Notes: a model not told the origin generated them from the sequence alone. A stretch of 64,000 nt of DNA from an uncultured Mobiluncus sp. (GCF_943914685.1 NZ_CALUCZ010000005.1:1-64000), one strand, 5' to 3'; positions 8,071-17,296 are shown, counted from the first letter of the stretch. Numbers and translations are program-made.

Positions 8071-8076
8071 TAGACT
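8071..8076 (+). promoter_or_regulatory. -10 box TAGACT of leaderless glycosyltransferase start
   Basis: TAGACT ends 6 nt before GTG 8083 and there is no Shine-Dalgarno. The 278-bp gap before it holds a GC-rich hairpin candidate near 7827-7846 and nothing else recognisable. Confidence 0.55.
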
Positions 8077-8082
8077 GACAAG

Positions 8083-9228
8083 GTGCGTGTTTTGGCTGTA
8101 ACTACCTGGTTTCCTAACCAGAAACGTCCTTCTAGCGGTGCTTTTGTGGTGAAGGATTTGCATGCAATTGCCGCTGCTGGGAATCAGGTTCGGGTCGTTC
8201 ATTTGGATGCGGATTATCGGGGTTCCCCACAACGTTTCCAATACGAAGGCATTGCGGGACTGCGAATTGCGTTTCAGCCTCTCAACCCGCTTTCGGCAGT
8301 GCCAGCCTCACGGCATCTGCGTGGTTCGGTGGGGGACGCCGACGTGATTCACTCGATGGTAATGTCCTCTCTGCTGCCCATGGCTTTGGCGCGCCCCCAG
8401 GTTCCGTGGGTACACACTGAGCATTGGTCGGGACTGACGAACCCCGACTCCTTGACGCCACTGCTGCGACAGGCTCGAAAAGTTATTTTTCGACTGGAGA
8501 AACTTCCGGACATTGTCACTACCGTCTGCCCCTATCTGTCCCTGCCAATCCGTCAATATCGGCACCGGCCGACGGTAGAGGTTCCCTGCGTGGTAGAGCC
8601 GGTGCCTGACCTTACCCCGCGGAAACTACCGGCCCCAGAGCCATGGCGTCTGATTTCGGTGGGGGGACTGGTGGAACGCAAGGATCCGATTTTTGCGCTA
8701 CAGGTCGTGGAGGAACTGCGCCGCAGAGGGCGCCGGGCGGAACTGACTTGGGTGGGTCAGGGACCTTTGGAAGAAGCTGCGCGTGATTATGCGGCGAATC
8801 ACGGTCTGCCGCTGCGCTTGACCGGACCTTTGCCCTATACCGGGGAGGGCGGCGTTTCGGCGGAACTTCAGGCGGCGGACCTGTTTATTGGTCCCACTCA
8901 CGGCGATAATTTCTTTGTGTCTTGCGCAGAAGCGATACTGAACGGCCGTCCCGTGGTGGTCGGCACAGCGGGGGGGCACCCGGATTATATGCGCGACTTT
9001 GTGGGGCGGGCTATCGCCACCCATGATGTGAAAGCTTACGCGGACGCGGTGACGGAACTGTTGACTGCCACCCCCGATAACGCGCCTAGTGCCGAGGCTA
9101 TTGCCGCCAGTATCGGTGAGGCTTTCTCTAGCCGAACCGTCGGGGAGTCCTACCGGAAAGTTTACGAGGCGGCTGTGGCCGGGGACCCTGCGCTTTTGGA
9201 GCGGCTGACTTCCTGGAGGGGCTGGTAG
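8083..9228 (+). CDS. Glycosyltransferase family 4
   Basis: A 381-residue GT-B glycosyltransferase. The N-terminus MRVLAVTTWFPNQKRPSSGA with a following hydrophobic strand is typical of family 4. The acceptor domain contains WVHTEHWSG near residue 110. The C-terminal domain has ISVGGLVERKDPIFAL near 192, WVGQGPLEEAA near 224, and DLFIGPTHGDNF followed by AEAILNGRPVVVG (E-x7-E-like region) near 266-292. It is a paralogue of the enzyme at 19579, sharing WVHTE and ADLFIGPT. Start GTG 8083 appears leaderless. It probably adds one sugar in assembly of the lipid-linked repeat unit. Specificity is unknown. Confidence 0.9.
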   Translation: MRVLAVTTWFPNQKRPSSGAFVVKDLHAIAAAGNQVRVVHLDADYRGSPQRFQYEGIAGLRIAFQPLNPLSAVPASRHLRGSVGDADVIHSMVMSSLLPMALARPQVPWVHTEHWSGLTNPDSLTPLLRQARKVIFRLEKLPDIVTTVCPYLSLPIRQYRHRPTVEVPCVVEPVPDLTPRKLPAPEPWRLISVGGLVERKDPIFALQVVEELRRRGRRAELTWVGQGPLEEAARDYAANHGLPLRLTGPLPYTGEGGVSAELQAADLFIGPTHGDNFFVSCAEAILNGRPVVVGTAGGHPDYMRDFVGRAIATHDVKAYADAVTELLTATPDNAPSAEAIAASIGEAFSSRTVGESYRKVYEAAVAGDPALLERLTSWRGW

Positions 9229-9296
9229 ATTCCTGGCTGATTATGAATCGTTAGAATAAATTCCATACGTCCAACATAGCGTTCCCGTATCTATCT

Positions 9297-9950
9297 TTGG
9301 CTTTTCATCGCAGTGACTATGCCGCATCGGTAGTGATGGAGCAGCTGTGGCGTAAGAAAACCAATCCGGACTTTTTGAGACTACAGGATGATAATTTTCT
9401 GTACTCTCCCATCAGTATTTATTCTCAAAATTTTGGGGTAAACGCCACGGTTCTTACCGATGACGGTCGAATTTTGCTTGTACACCGCTCAGCTAGGACT
9501 TCTAGCGAACGAGATCGCACCCACATTTCGGTCAACGAGGGAGTTGCTCCAAGTGACAGCAAAGCCGGCACGATTGACCCCAAGTATGCTCTGAAGAGGG
9601 GCATCGAGGAGGAACTTGGGGTGAAAGATATTGATGATGAGAGTATTACCTTTCACTCACTGATTCTTGATGCAACACGATATCAATGGGCTTTATTAGG
9701 GCATGTCGATTTAAGTGGCACGGGTATAGACGAGGCCAAGTTCCGAACAACACGAAATTCCTGTGCCGCGACAGATCACTGGGAAAACGACGACATTCGT
9801 TTTATTAATGCAAGTTGGCCAAGCATTCGGGATGCTTTGGCAGATAAAGAAAGCTGGATTGCCCACGGGTGGTTGAATCTGCTGTATTCTGGGCTGTTGA
9901 TGTTTCCACATCACGAAGAGGAAATTTTACAGATGCTCTGTGAAAAATAG
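9297..9950 (+). CDS. Nudix-like hydrolase, start uncertain, possibly 5'-truncated
   Basis: A 217-residue protein with a Nudix-like core. The box is recognisable as NEGV at about 80-83, a longer than usual insertion, then RGIEEELGV at 101-109. The first Glu of the canonical REUXEE motif is Gly here, while the two following acidic residues remain. Such proteins hydrolyse nucleoside diphosphates linked to another moiety; the substrate is not predictable. No good start exists: TTG 9297 lacks a ribosome site, ATG 9336 also, and the frame stays open back to the TAG at 9252. The gene could therefore have lost its 5' end. GC content is lower than in the flanking genes. It sits alone between glycan genes. 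Confidence 0.6.
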   Translation: MAFHRSDYAASVVMEQLWRKKTNPDFLRLQDDNFLYSPISIYSQNFGVNATVLTDDGRILLVHRSARTSSERDRTHISVNEGVAPSDSKAGTIDPKYALKRGIEEELGVKDIDDESITFHSLILDATRYQWALLGHVDLSGTGIDEAKFRTTRNSCAATDHWENDDIRFINASWPSIRDALADKESWIAHGWLNLLYSGLLMFPHHEEEILQMLCEK

Positions 9951-10019
9951 CGTTTTAGGTCTGAGCTCCACAATTACCAAATTGAAGATTCGAGCTGTTG
10001 GGTTCCAAGGTGTAGAGTT

Positions 10020-10042
10020 AACCCCAGTCTGAACTTGGGGTT
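10020..10042. terminator. Hairpin AACCCCA-9-TGGGGTT
   Basis: A 7-bp perfect stem at 10020-10026 and 10036-10042 lies between the Nudix-like gene and the next start. No T-run follows, so it may be a weak terminator or leader structure. Confidence 0.35.
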
Positions 10043-10068
10043 GGAATGCTAAGTATGCGGAGGTAGTT

Positions 10069-11853
10069 TTGAACCTTACATGGGCGCGTCGTGCCACCGT
10101 CATCATTACTGACGCAGTCTCTTGGGTCGTTTCTATTTCCCTAAGCACATTTCTGGTGTTCGGAACTGAGCTTGATTCGCTCAAACTTCAAAGCATACTT
10201 TCCTTCGGTATTTCAACGGTTTGTTTTCAAATTGTTGTCGGCCTAGTCATCAAGCGCTACCAGAACCGCTATTGGTTAGGTTCTTTCGAGGACGTTGTCT
10301 CGCTTGCGCTACTCACTTACATATCCGCAGCATTTGGTGTAATCCTGGTGTTCCTGTCCTGTAGGACTCTGGTCCCTCCACAGATTTCCGTCGTGGCCCC
10401 GTTCATCGCGCTCTTCATTATGTGTACAGCACGGGCTTTTTGGCGGATTTTGCAGGAAAGAAAACACCGGGGACGTCCCGGAGCGGAACGCGTACTGTTA
10501 ATTGGTGCCGGTCGCAATGGTGAACAACTTCTCCATCAGCTCGAAACCGACACCTCCGCCCCCTACCAAGTAGTGGGTTTTATCGATGATTCCGTTTATA
10601 AAAAAAATCTCCGTATTCGTGGGATAAAGGTCTTAGGGAACCGCACTAAGTTTGTTGCCGCAGCCCGGCACCTCGATGTGAGAACCGCTATCATGGCGAT
10701 TCCGAATGCAAGCGACGAAACCTATCAAGCTTATTCTATGGCTGCCTCGAAGGCAGGGATTAAGTTACTGACAGTCCCTTTGGTGGGACGTATCATCGAC
10801 GAAAAGATGCAGGGTGAAATTGACTTGCATAACATCCGTCAACTAAATGTTGGAGATATGCTGGGTCGTCGCCAAATCCAGATTGACTTTGAAGAAGTGA
10901 CTAAATATATTACCGGTCGTCGTGTTCTCGTTACTGGGGCTGGGGGCTCTATTGGTAGTGAATTGTGCCGCCAAGTGAAAGCATTGAGTCCTGCGGAACT
11001 CGTACTCCTAGACCGAGACGAATCTGCCCTGCACGCCATGGATTTGGAACTTTATGGCTCTGGAATGCTGGACACACCGAATTTTGCTCTATGCGACATT
11101 AGAGACCGCGAGGCGCTTCGGTCCATCTTTAATCAGCATCACCCGCAAGTAGTTTTCCATGCAGCAGCACTAAAGCATCTTCCAATGCTAGAACAGTACC
11201 CAGAGGAGGGTTGGAAAACAAATGTTTTGGGAACCCGGAATGTGGTTGAGCTCTGCACTGAATTCGGTGTAGCGAACCTAGTGAATATTTCTACTGATAA
11301 AGCCGCCGAACCCACTACTGTATTGGGAAGAACGAAACGTACTGCGGAACGTATCGTAGCCTACTATTCTCAGAAAAATGCGAATAAAGGGTGGCGGTAC
11401 GTGTCGGTGCGTTTTGGAAACGTGCTGGGTTCTCGAGGCTCTGTGCTATGGACTTTTACTTCTCAGATTGAAAGAGGGGGTCCAATCACAATCACTCACC
11501 CGGATGTGGAACGCTTTTTCATGACAATTCAGGAAGCCTGTTCTCTAGTTATGCAGGCGGGAGCTATTGGAAGACCTGGGGAAGTGCTGGTCCTTGATAT
11601 GGGTAAGCCGGTAAAAATTATCGATGTTGCTAAACGCATGATTGAGATGAGCGGTAAGGACATAGAGATTGAAATTACGGGACTGCGACCTGGGGAGAAA
11701 CTAACCGAGGTTCTGCATTTTGAAGGTGAAAAGGATGAGCGACCGTTCCACAAACTGATTTCTCATGAGACCGTTCCTCCCCTAGAACCTGAAGCTGTTG
11801 AGTCTGTGCACAGCGAAGTCACGAAGAAAGACGAACTTCTCTATCGGATCTGA
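10069..11853 (+). CDS. Membrane-bound nucleotide-sugar 4,6-dehydratase/epimerase (FlaA1/CapD family)
   Basis: A 594-residue protein in three parts: four N-terminal membrane helices in the first 130 residues, a Rossmann-like CoA-binding-type domain with LLIGAGRNGEQLLHQ near 145-160, and a C-terminal SDR domain with VTGAGGSIGSELCRQ from about 288. The SDR site reads STDKAAEPTTVLGRTKR near 408-424. As in PglF/WbpM relatives, the usual Tyr of YxxxK is replaced, here by Leu. These enzymes convert UDP-GlcNAc to UDP-4-keto-6-deoxy sugars used for diamino- or FucNAc-type residues. TTG 10069 has GGAGG at 10059-10063. Family assignment is firm; the exact product sugar is inferred. Confidence 0.92.
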   Translation: MNLTWARRATVIITDAVSWVVSISLSTFLVFGTELDSLKLQSILSFGISTVCFQIVVGLVIKRYQNRYWLGSFEDVVSLALLTYISAAFGVILVFLSCRTLVPPQISVVAPFIALFIMCTARAFWRILQERKHRGRPGAERVLLIGAGRNGEQLLHQLETDTSAPYQVVGFIDDSVYKKNLRIRGIKVLGNRTKFVAAARHLDVRTAIMAIPNASDETYQAYSMAASKAGIKLLTVPLVGRIIDEKMQGEIDLHNIRQLNVGDMLGRRQIQIDFEEVTKYITGRRVLVTGAGGSIGSELCRQVKALSPAELVLLDRDESALHAMDLELYGSGMLDTPNFALCDIRDREALRSIFNQHHPQVVFHAAALKHLPMLEQYPEEGWKTNVLGTRNVVELCTEFGVANLVNISTDKAAEPTTVLGRTKRTAERIVAYYSQKNANKGWRYVSVRFGNVLGSRGSVLWTFTSQIERGGPITITHPDVERFFMTIQEACSLVMQAGAIGRPGEVLVLDMGKPVKIIDVAKRMIEMSGKDIEIEITGLRPGEKLTEVLHFEGEKDERPFHKLISHETVPPLEPEAVESVHSEVTKKDELLYRI

Positions 11854-11893
11854 GTTTCTCCTGAACCGCGGAGAGTGCAATGCTCGAGTCGGC

Positions 11894-12952
11894 TTAGCGC
11901 ACCAGGAAGCTGGCCACGTCAAAACGGAGTGGTCCCTCCCGATGCCACCAGCCTTGTGCATACGCTGGAACGAGGGCAGCAGGCGAAAAGAACCGACTCC
12001 TAGCATGAGCTAACTGGAGTAGCTGTTCGTTCGGGGTTTGAGTGTTTAAGATGGCTTGCAACAAAGCTGTGTCGGCTTGAGAGAAAGCCCGCTCACAACC
12101 GGGGGCAAAATCGCACAGTGACTGGGTAATTTCAGCCAGAGATTCGCGCTGGGCGGGTGTCCAAAAATCCATTTCCCGGTTTAATAACAGTCCAAAAACG
12201 TGAATCCGCAGAGTCTTGATTGCCACCCCTTCACGCATAGCTGCATTCCAGTCAGCAATCCAAGGTCTGGACAACAAATCAGTGATGTGTCGCAGTTCCA
12301 CGTCGACCGTTCGAGGGGTGGTGGTGACACGGGTTTTCACGTCTTCACCGACCAGGTAGCCCGGCCCACGACGCTGCACCACCACTGTGGAGGAAGAGTA
12401 AAGTCGCATCGAAAAAGCAATATCTTCGCCCACCGGAAACTCGGGAGTCATGCGGAGTCCCAGTTCCTCCAGGCGTTCGCGGCGCATTAACCCCAACGGG
12501 GCGGAACGATAATAGAGCCGATCTTTGACAAAGTCTGCCGCCCCATAGAGCCAAGGGCGAACCGCCGGGGCATGAATTGGACGGCGTGCTTTTCCGCGAT
12601 GCAGTCGCGTCAGCACCATATCAGCGTCCCAACGCTTCGCCAGTACGCGCCAGTAATCGACTGCCCCCGTTTCCAGGACATCGTCGGAACCCATAATTGA
12701 CACGAAGCGGGTATCTGCGATGACTAACCCGTGATTGAATGGTCCCGTCGGGGAGGGGATACCATCTGTAAACGGTTCCACGCGGACTTGGGAGTCCAGC
12801 GAACCCAGTGCTGCGCGCATCCCTTTTGGTTCCGTATTATGGGCTACTACCAGCACATTTACCCCGCTAGAACGTAACACTGAAGCGACGGCACGTCGGA
12901 TTGGGCGGTTTGGGTCGTGGCAGGGGATTATGACCGTGGTGTCAATCCTCAC
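11894..12952 (-). CDS. Glycosyltransferase family 2
   Basis: A 352-residue GT-A glycosyltransferase. The N-terminus RIDTTVIIPCHDPNRPIRRA and the acidic SIMGSDDVLETGAVDYW near residue 90 (DxD-like DD) are typical of family 2. The C-terminal 150 residues are family-variable. GTG 12952 overlaps the stop of the upstream flippase by GTGA, so the two are translationally coupled. It is convergent with the dehydratase gene, 40 bp apart. Substrate unknown. Confidence 0.86.
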   Translation of the reverse strand: MRIDTTVIIPCHDPNRPIRRAVASVLRSSGVNVLVVAHNTEPKGMRAALGSLDSQVRVEPFTDGIPSPTGPFNHGLVIADTRFVSIMGSDDVLETGAVDYWRVLAKRWDADMVLTRLHRGKARRPIHAPAVRPWLYGAADFVKDRLYYRSAPLGLMRRERLEELGLRMTPEFPVGEDIAFSMRLYSSSTVVVQRRGPGYLVGEDVKTRVTTTPRTVDVELRHITDLLSRPWIADWNAAMREGVAIKTLRIHVFGLLLNREMDFWTPAQRESLAEITQSLCDFAPGCERAFSQADTALLQAILNTQTPNEQLLQLAHARSRFFSPAALVPAYAQGWWHREGPLRFDVASFLVR

Positions 12953-14325
12953 TGATTTCGTCCTTCCTGTTCAGGTTTGTTGGTTCCGGCGTGGCCTGTT
13001 TCATCATCAGGAGTCTGGTTAGTTGGTTTTCCAGTTTCGGCAGTTTCTGCTTTGTCGTAGGCTCGAGCGGCTAAATCAGCGATGAAAACAAGCACCAGGA
13101 GCATGAAGGCCATCATGAGGCTCAAAAAATGCAGAGTCATCATGAAATCTAGTGGTGAAAAAGCTAACCAAAGTAGCGGTACGGCGGTAAAGAATATGGT
13201 GTGCAACAAAATCCAGAGTTGACGTCCGGTGACTACAAAAACTCCGGAAAGTGGGGAAGCGATGAGGTTCATAGCGAGCCACGGAACGATGGCACGGGCG
13301 ATGTGCCCGGCGTCTACCCAGTTGGGTCCAAAAACCAGAGGTACCAGCCAAGGGGATAGTATCCACAGTAAAACGAAAGGAGGAATACCGAAAAGCGTAG
13401 CTCGCTTCATCACGGCGCGAACCAGCCTGGTAAGTTCACCACGTTTCACACGAGCCATACGTTCCAAAAAAACTTGGGCGATAGCACCGTTCAAGAGAGC
13501 AATCGGAGCCTGCAGAATTCTCCAAGCCAGATTAAACTGACCCAGAGAGTCTAAGGCAATGGTTCCTATCAACATTTGGATTCCGTTTGTGCGCACTGCG
13601 TCTATCAGGGCATTAGGAAGATTAAGTAAGGGCATCTTTTTGTAGCGGTTGGCCATTTCCCAAATCGATGCCGTGTCCCTGGTCGGGGGAATTCGAGTTT
13701 CCCTGGATTGGCGCCCTAAATTGAACAGTGCCCAGAGCAGTCCAATGAGATTGCCCGCTATCAGACCTACCATTGAAGTGAGCCCAGCAAGACCTAATCC
13801 AAGTTGACCGAAAGATGTGCCCGCACCCGATTCGAAACGATTGAGGGCAATAACTTTGTATTGTCGTTTTCGGTTATACCAATACTGCCAAATCGATACT
13901 TGGGCTGAGCAAAAAATGGCGACACCAATCAGCGGAATCCAGGTTGCTAGAATTTGTGAGCCCCAAATTTGCAGGACTATCGGGCGCAGAGCGAACGCCA
14001 GGACAGTAGCTGCAATCGAGACTACGAAATTGGTTCGCGTAGATAGTCTAATCAGCTGACGAGCATCATTGTCAGTATCAGGCAGCACTACAGCCAAGTC
14101 ATACCTGAGAGTAGCAATGACCACGAACACTCCGACTATGGCAGAAAACAAGGCAAACTCACCGAATACTGCAGGAGAGAAAATACGAGCGGTAAATATT
14201 GAAACAATCAATACTAAAGCTTGAGTAGCGGCAGTTCCGGTAGCCAGTATGCTGATATTTGAAAGCACCTGGTGTTGGATGGTGAAGTTTTTCCACCATT
14301 TTGCTACGTTAAAATTAGTAGGCAT
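12949..14325 (-). CDS. Wzx-type oligosaccharide flippase (second copy)
   Basis: A 458-residue MOP-family flippase with about 12 to 14 helices. It aligns along its length with the flippase at 4964-6337: compare LRYDLAVVLPDTDNDARQL and RYKKMPLLNLPNALIDAVR with the same loops there. The last 40 residues are hydrophilic and rich in Thr, Glu and Gly. GC content is much lower than in the other copy, pointing to separate acquisition and not to a recent duplication. ATG 14325 has AGGAA about 11 nt upstream. It lies in a minus-strand group with three glycosyltransferases (11894-17014). Confidence 0.9.
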   Translation of the reverse strand: MPTNFNVAKWWKNFTIQHQVLSNISILATGTAATQALVLIVSIFTARIFSPAVFGEFALFSAIVGVFVVIATLRYDLAVVLPDTDNDARQLIRLSTRTNFVVSIAATVLAFALRPIVLQIWGSQILATWIPLIGVAIFCSAQVSIWQYWYNRKRQYKVIALNRFESGAGTSFGQLGLGLAGLTSMVGLIAGNLIGLLWALFNLGRQSRETRIPPTRDTASIWEMANRYKKMPLLNLPNALIDAVRTNGIQMLIGTIALDSLGQFNLAWRILQAPIALLNGAIAQVFLERMARVKRGELTRLVRAVMKRATLFGIPPFVLLWILSPWLVPLVFGPNWVDAGHIARAIVPWLAMNLIASPLSGVFVVTGRQLWILLHTIFFTAVPLLWLAFSPLDFMMTLHFLSLMMAFMLLVLVFIADLAARAYDKAETAETGKPTNQTPDDETGHAGTNKPEQEGRNQ

Positions 14326-14333
14326 AATATTTA

Positions 14334-15827
14334 TTATTCCTGTTCAACCGGTCGATGAGCTGCTCCTACCAGAGATAGTAGAAGCTGTTCTTTCTTGTGG
14401 TTGGTTGTGGTTGCATTAAAGTTATCTTCTACCCAACGGCGGTATTTTTCATCCGGGGTGGGAAGCGTAAGAATCCTCCGAGTCGCTTCCTCCGGACTGT
14501 TTACAATCCATTCATGGGGATATACGGCTGATGCTGCTCCATAATGTAGAAGTTCAGGCCAGTTACGTACCACAGGAACGCACCCAGCACACGCTGCTTC
14601 TGCAACCGCCATGTGCAGTCCTTCCTGGACCGATGCAGAAATTATGTAACCAACTTCCGGCAGATAGTTTTCGACTTTGTCCCAGTTTCCTGTTATTTCA
14701 ATCCAATCGTATTGAGCAATTTGTTCATAAATCTTCCTAGCCCACACCGAGCCCGGATTTGGTTTCGGACCAACAATCAAAAGTCTCCATTTGGGGTCGT
14801 ATTCGTGAACCCGGCGCATCACTTCAATAGTCCAACTGGTATCTTTGACTTCGGCACTCCATCCGATTTGAGCAACGGTGTATCGAGCAGTTTGGAGTTT
14901 ATTAGTGGTGAACCGGTTTACCTCAATACCGAGTGGGATGTAAGAGTGGGGGACATCACTAATTTCTGGACGTTGAGCCAAGGATATACTCAACGCAGAC
15001 GGAGCAGAGTAGCAAATATGGTCTATACCTCGAAGATTAAGCAAGTGCAGCCAGTTGCTCTTCGATTCATATTGGTGAATGTGCACTTTTACGGGTTTAT
15101 TAAGTTCCCACTGGGACACTAAGACAGCAACTTCATTGCCCCATTCAATCCAAATAATGTCGGCCTGTGCGATTAGAGGTCGTAGCGGTGCAGGTGGCAA
15201 AATTTTTTCACCTTCATGCAGCTTAATACCGCGGTCCACGGCCATCTTAACACTTAACAGGCGCTCAGAATCAGGTAAGTCTTCCAGAGCAAATTTAGTA
15301 ATGCGATGCCCTTGCTTTTCAAGAAATGCAAATTGCGGCAGGCTAAAATAAAAATCGTTTTCGGTTCTAGACAAAGCCAGAATGCTAAGTTTCTTGTCTG
15401 CACCCAATTTTGCGCTGTTTTCGATAGCTCGAGAACCTTCGTTGGATTGGAAAATTTCACAGTAAGCTGTGCTTTTTTGCAAGATATCTGAATAGTGCGT
15501 GTTAGCTAGAAGCGGAGACCCAATCCCGCCCACCTGACTTGAGTGATAGTAGAGTTGCAACGCTGCGCTTAAGAAACGCGCTGTTTCGACTGTATTACCC
15601 TTTTTCCACAATGAATCAGCCCGCCCGAGACTGAGCTCAACGAGGCTCGTAACTTTGTCTACGGGAAGTCTGCCCTTTAGGTACATTGAGGATATATATG
15701 CATTTAATCGCAGTAGCATACCGGCGTTCCCTGGAACTATACGCCCCAAGAATCTTGCTAAAAAAGCCAATCGTCCCATGATATGAAAGCGCTGGTTTAG
15801 ACGAATGATAGTTCTGTGAAAATTCAT
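14334..15827 (-). CDS. Glycosyltransferase, GT-B fold, with extended N-terminus
   Basis: A 497-residue protein. About 145 N-terminal residues are of unknown nature; the sequence then resembles a GT-B enzyme from LSILALSRTENDFYF. The C-terminal half shows VAQIGWSAEVKDTSW, LLIVGPKPNPGS, and SVQEGLHMAVAEAACAGCVP, the E-x7-E motif of family 4. GC content is low. ATG 15827 is preceded by GAAGGGGAAA, a good ribosome site. The stop lies 8 bp before the flippase start at 14325. It probably adds a sugar to the repeat unit flipped by that protein. Confidence 0.82.
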   Translation of the reverse strand: MNFHRTIIRLNQRFHIMGRLAFLARFLGRIVPGNAGMLLRLNAYISSMYLKGRLPVDKVTSLVELSLGRADSLWKKGNTVETARFLSAALQLYYHSSQVGGIGSPLLANTHYSDILQKSTAYCEIFQSNEGSRAIENSAKLGADKKLSILALSRTENDFYFSLPQFAFLEKQGHRITKFALEDLPDSERLLSVKMAVDRGIKLHEGEKILPPAPLRPLIAQADIIWIEWGNEVAVLVSQWELNKPVKVHIHQYESKSNWLHLLNLRGIDHICYSAPSALSISLAQRPEISDVPHSYIPLGIEVNRFTTNKLQTARYTVAQIGWSAEVKDTSWTIEVMRRVHEYDPKWRLLIVGPKPNPGSVWARKIYEQIAQYDWIEITGNWDKVENYLPEVGYIISASVQEGLHMAVAEAACAGCVPVVRNWPELLHYGAASAVYPHEWIVNSPEEATRRILTLPTPDEKYRRWVEDNFNATTTNHKKEQLLLSLVGAAHRPVEQE

Positions 15828-15874
15828 GGTGTTTCCCCTTCAAATATGCGCTTAGCGGAACGCAAGCTGGGTAT

Positions 15875-17014
15875 TCACTCCTTGCTTTTAGCCGTTATAG
15901 TCTCAACTGCGTCTTTCCACGGTTGCACCACATTTTCACTGGAAAGTTCGCGGGCGTGGCGGTGGGCGTTTTGTTTCCAGGTCGCCACTTCTGCGGGAGT
16001 GGTTTCAGCCAGGGCTTCCCGCAGCGCTTCCGTCGTGAAATCGGCGGCGACCCGTCCCAGCTGGTATTTCTCGAGGCGAGAGACCATCTCCGGCGAGGGG
16101 CCGATGACCATACCAATTCTGGCTTGTACGAAGTCAAAAAACTTGTTCGGCAAAGCGTAACGACTGTTGAAGTTCACCGGAGGAAGGTTGTGAAAACCGA
16201 GGTCATAGCGGTGCAACGTGTCGATGAGGTTATCGTAGGGTACACCGGGATGCAGATTTACATTGGGAATGTCGCGGCATTTCTCACTTAACTGCGTAAA
16301 GTAATCGGAGCCGTTGTTGACCAGATACATATCCAAGGTATATCTGCCGTCCAAATCGGCTACCGCGTCAATCATGATTTCAGCAAAGCGATCCGGTCGG
16401 CAGGTTCCGGCATGAACCATACGAATCGGACCGTTTTCAGGGGTATCGGTAGGGTGCAAGTCATGGAAAGGGGTGGCATTGACGACCAGTGTCGGGGAAA
16501 TGCCGAAATTCTTTTCGTACTCGGAGGCAATAAATGTGGACACGGTGGAACACGAGTCGACCCGCTTCACGAAATGACGCACCTGCCATTCCATGTAGGG
16601 TTTTACGAAAATCCGCCAGCGAGGTACGTTCTCTTTTTCTCGGGGAGAGTATTCGTGCAAATCAGCATGAACACCAAGTTTCGGTTTCGTCCACAGCCCG
16701 ACCCCGATGGAATCGATGTCGTCCGCGAAAGTCACGTCGAAATATCCCTGTGGCAGGTTGCGCCGGCACCACGCGGAGGCGGGAGAGGACCAATACGCCC
16801 AAGTGTACAGGTGCAGGATGGTGGCCAGTCGGTTGCGCTGCCAATACGTGCCTTCCCCGGGGATTTCATAATGCTGAACCACGCCCTCCGGAGCCGGCCC
16901 ATAACCGCAGGTGGTCAGCTCGTAAGCGTCTTTGAACAGGTTAATCTGTTTCAAAATCCGCGCATCGGAAACCAGGCGGGAATAGGACACAATCAGCATC
17001 TTCAACTTAGTCAC
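15875..17014 (-). CDS. Glycosyltransferase, GT-B fold
   Basis: A 379-residue GT-B-like enzyme. The N-terminus MLIVSYSRLVSDARILKQIN is typical of the group. HADLHEYSPRE near residue 138 and the domain-linking SCSTVSTFIASEYEKNFG near 190 follow. The C-terminal half has MVHAGTCRPDRFAEIM and LGFHNLPPVNFNSRYALPNK, ending in a conserved helix. Start GTG 17014 lies 6 nt after TAGAAT with no ribosome site; ATG 16999 is the alternative. It leads the minus-strand glycan group 11894-17014. Confidence 0.84.
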   Translation of the reverse strand: MTKLKMLIVSYSRLVSDARILKQINLFKDAYELTTCGYGPAPEGVVQHYEIPGEGTYWQRNRLATILHLYTWAYWSSPASAWCRRNLPQGYFDVTFADDIDSIGVGLWTKPKLGVHADLHEYSPREKENVPRWRIFVKPYMEWQVRHFVKRVDSCSTVSTFIASEYEKNFGISPTLVVNATPFHDLHPTDTPENGPIRMVHAGTCRPDRFAEIMIDAVADLDGRYTLDMYLVNNGSDYFTQLSEKCRDIPNVNLHPGVPYDNLIDTLHRYDLGFHNLPPVNFNSRYALPNKFFDFVQARIGMVIGPSPEMVSRLEKYQLGRVAADFTTEALREALAETTPAEVATWKQNAHRHARELSSENVVQPWKDAVETITAKSKE

Positions 17015-17020
17015 AGGGCT

Positions 17021-17026
17021 ATTCTA
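17021..17026 (-). promoter_or_regulatory. -10 box TAGAAT of leaderless glycosyltransferase start
   Basis: On the minus strand TAGAAT is followed by AGCCCT and GTG 17014, a 6-nt gap, with no Shine-Dalgarno. Confidence 0.5.
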
Positions 17027-17123
17027 CCGTTGGACTCTCAGGCTTCGAATTCCGGGAGGCGCGTTCCGACCTCCAAGAGCTGTTCCAGTGCCGCCACCAC
17101 GCGAGCCGCGACCATCATGTAAG

Positions 17124-17213
17124 TCAAATCCGCCTCGTGATTGCCTTCAAAGCCACCGCCGTTGGCAGACCGATATACCCCAATCCGACGACCTGTACCG
17201 TTTTCGCAACCAT
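17124..17213 (-). pseudogene. Relic of the N-terminus of a UDP-sugar dehydrogenase
   Basis: From ATG 17213 the minus strand encodes MVAKTVQVVGLGYIGLPTAV, then a few residues and a TGA at 17124-17126. VVGLGYIGLPTA is the highly conserved Rossmann start of UDP-N-acetylmannosamine dehydrogenases. A perfect ribosome site (AAAGGAAGG) still precedes it. Only 29 codons remain, so this is a truncated gene. It differs in sequence from the intact wecC-like gene at 6440 (VVGMGKIGLP), so it derives from another dehydrogenase. A different reading frame remains open to the stop at 17038, perhaps the 3' end of a gene joined by deletion. The rest of the 318-bp gap carries only promoter elements. Confidence 0.75.
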
Positions 17214-17296
17214 AAGCCTTCCTTTCGTCCTTCCATGATAATCGCCCCACCGAGCCTTTCCAGAATCGTGGCACAGCTCCGGGCGTTGCTCTCGGC

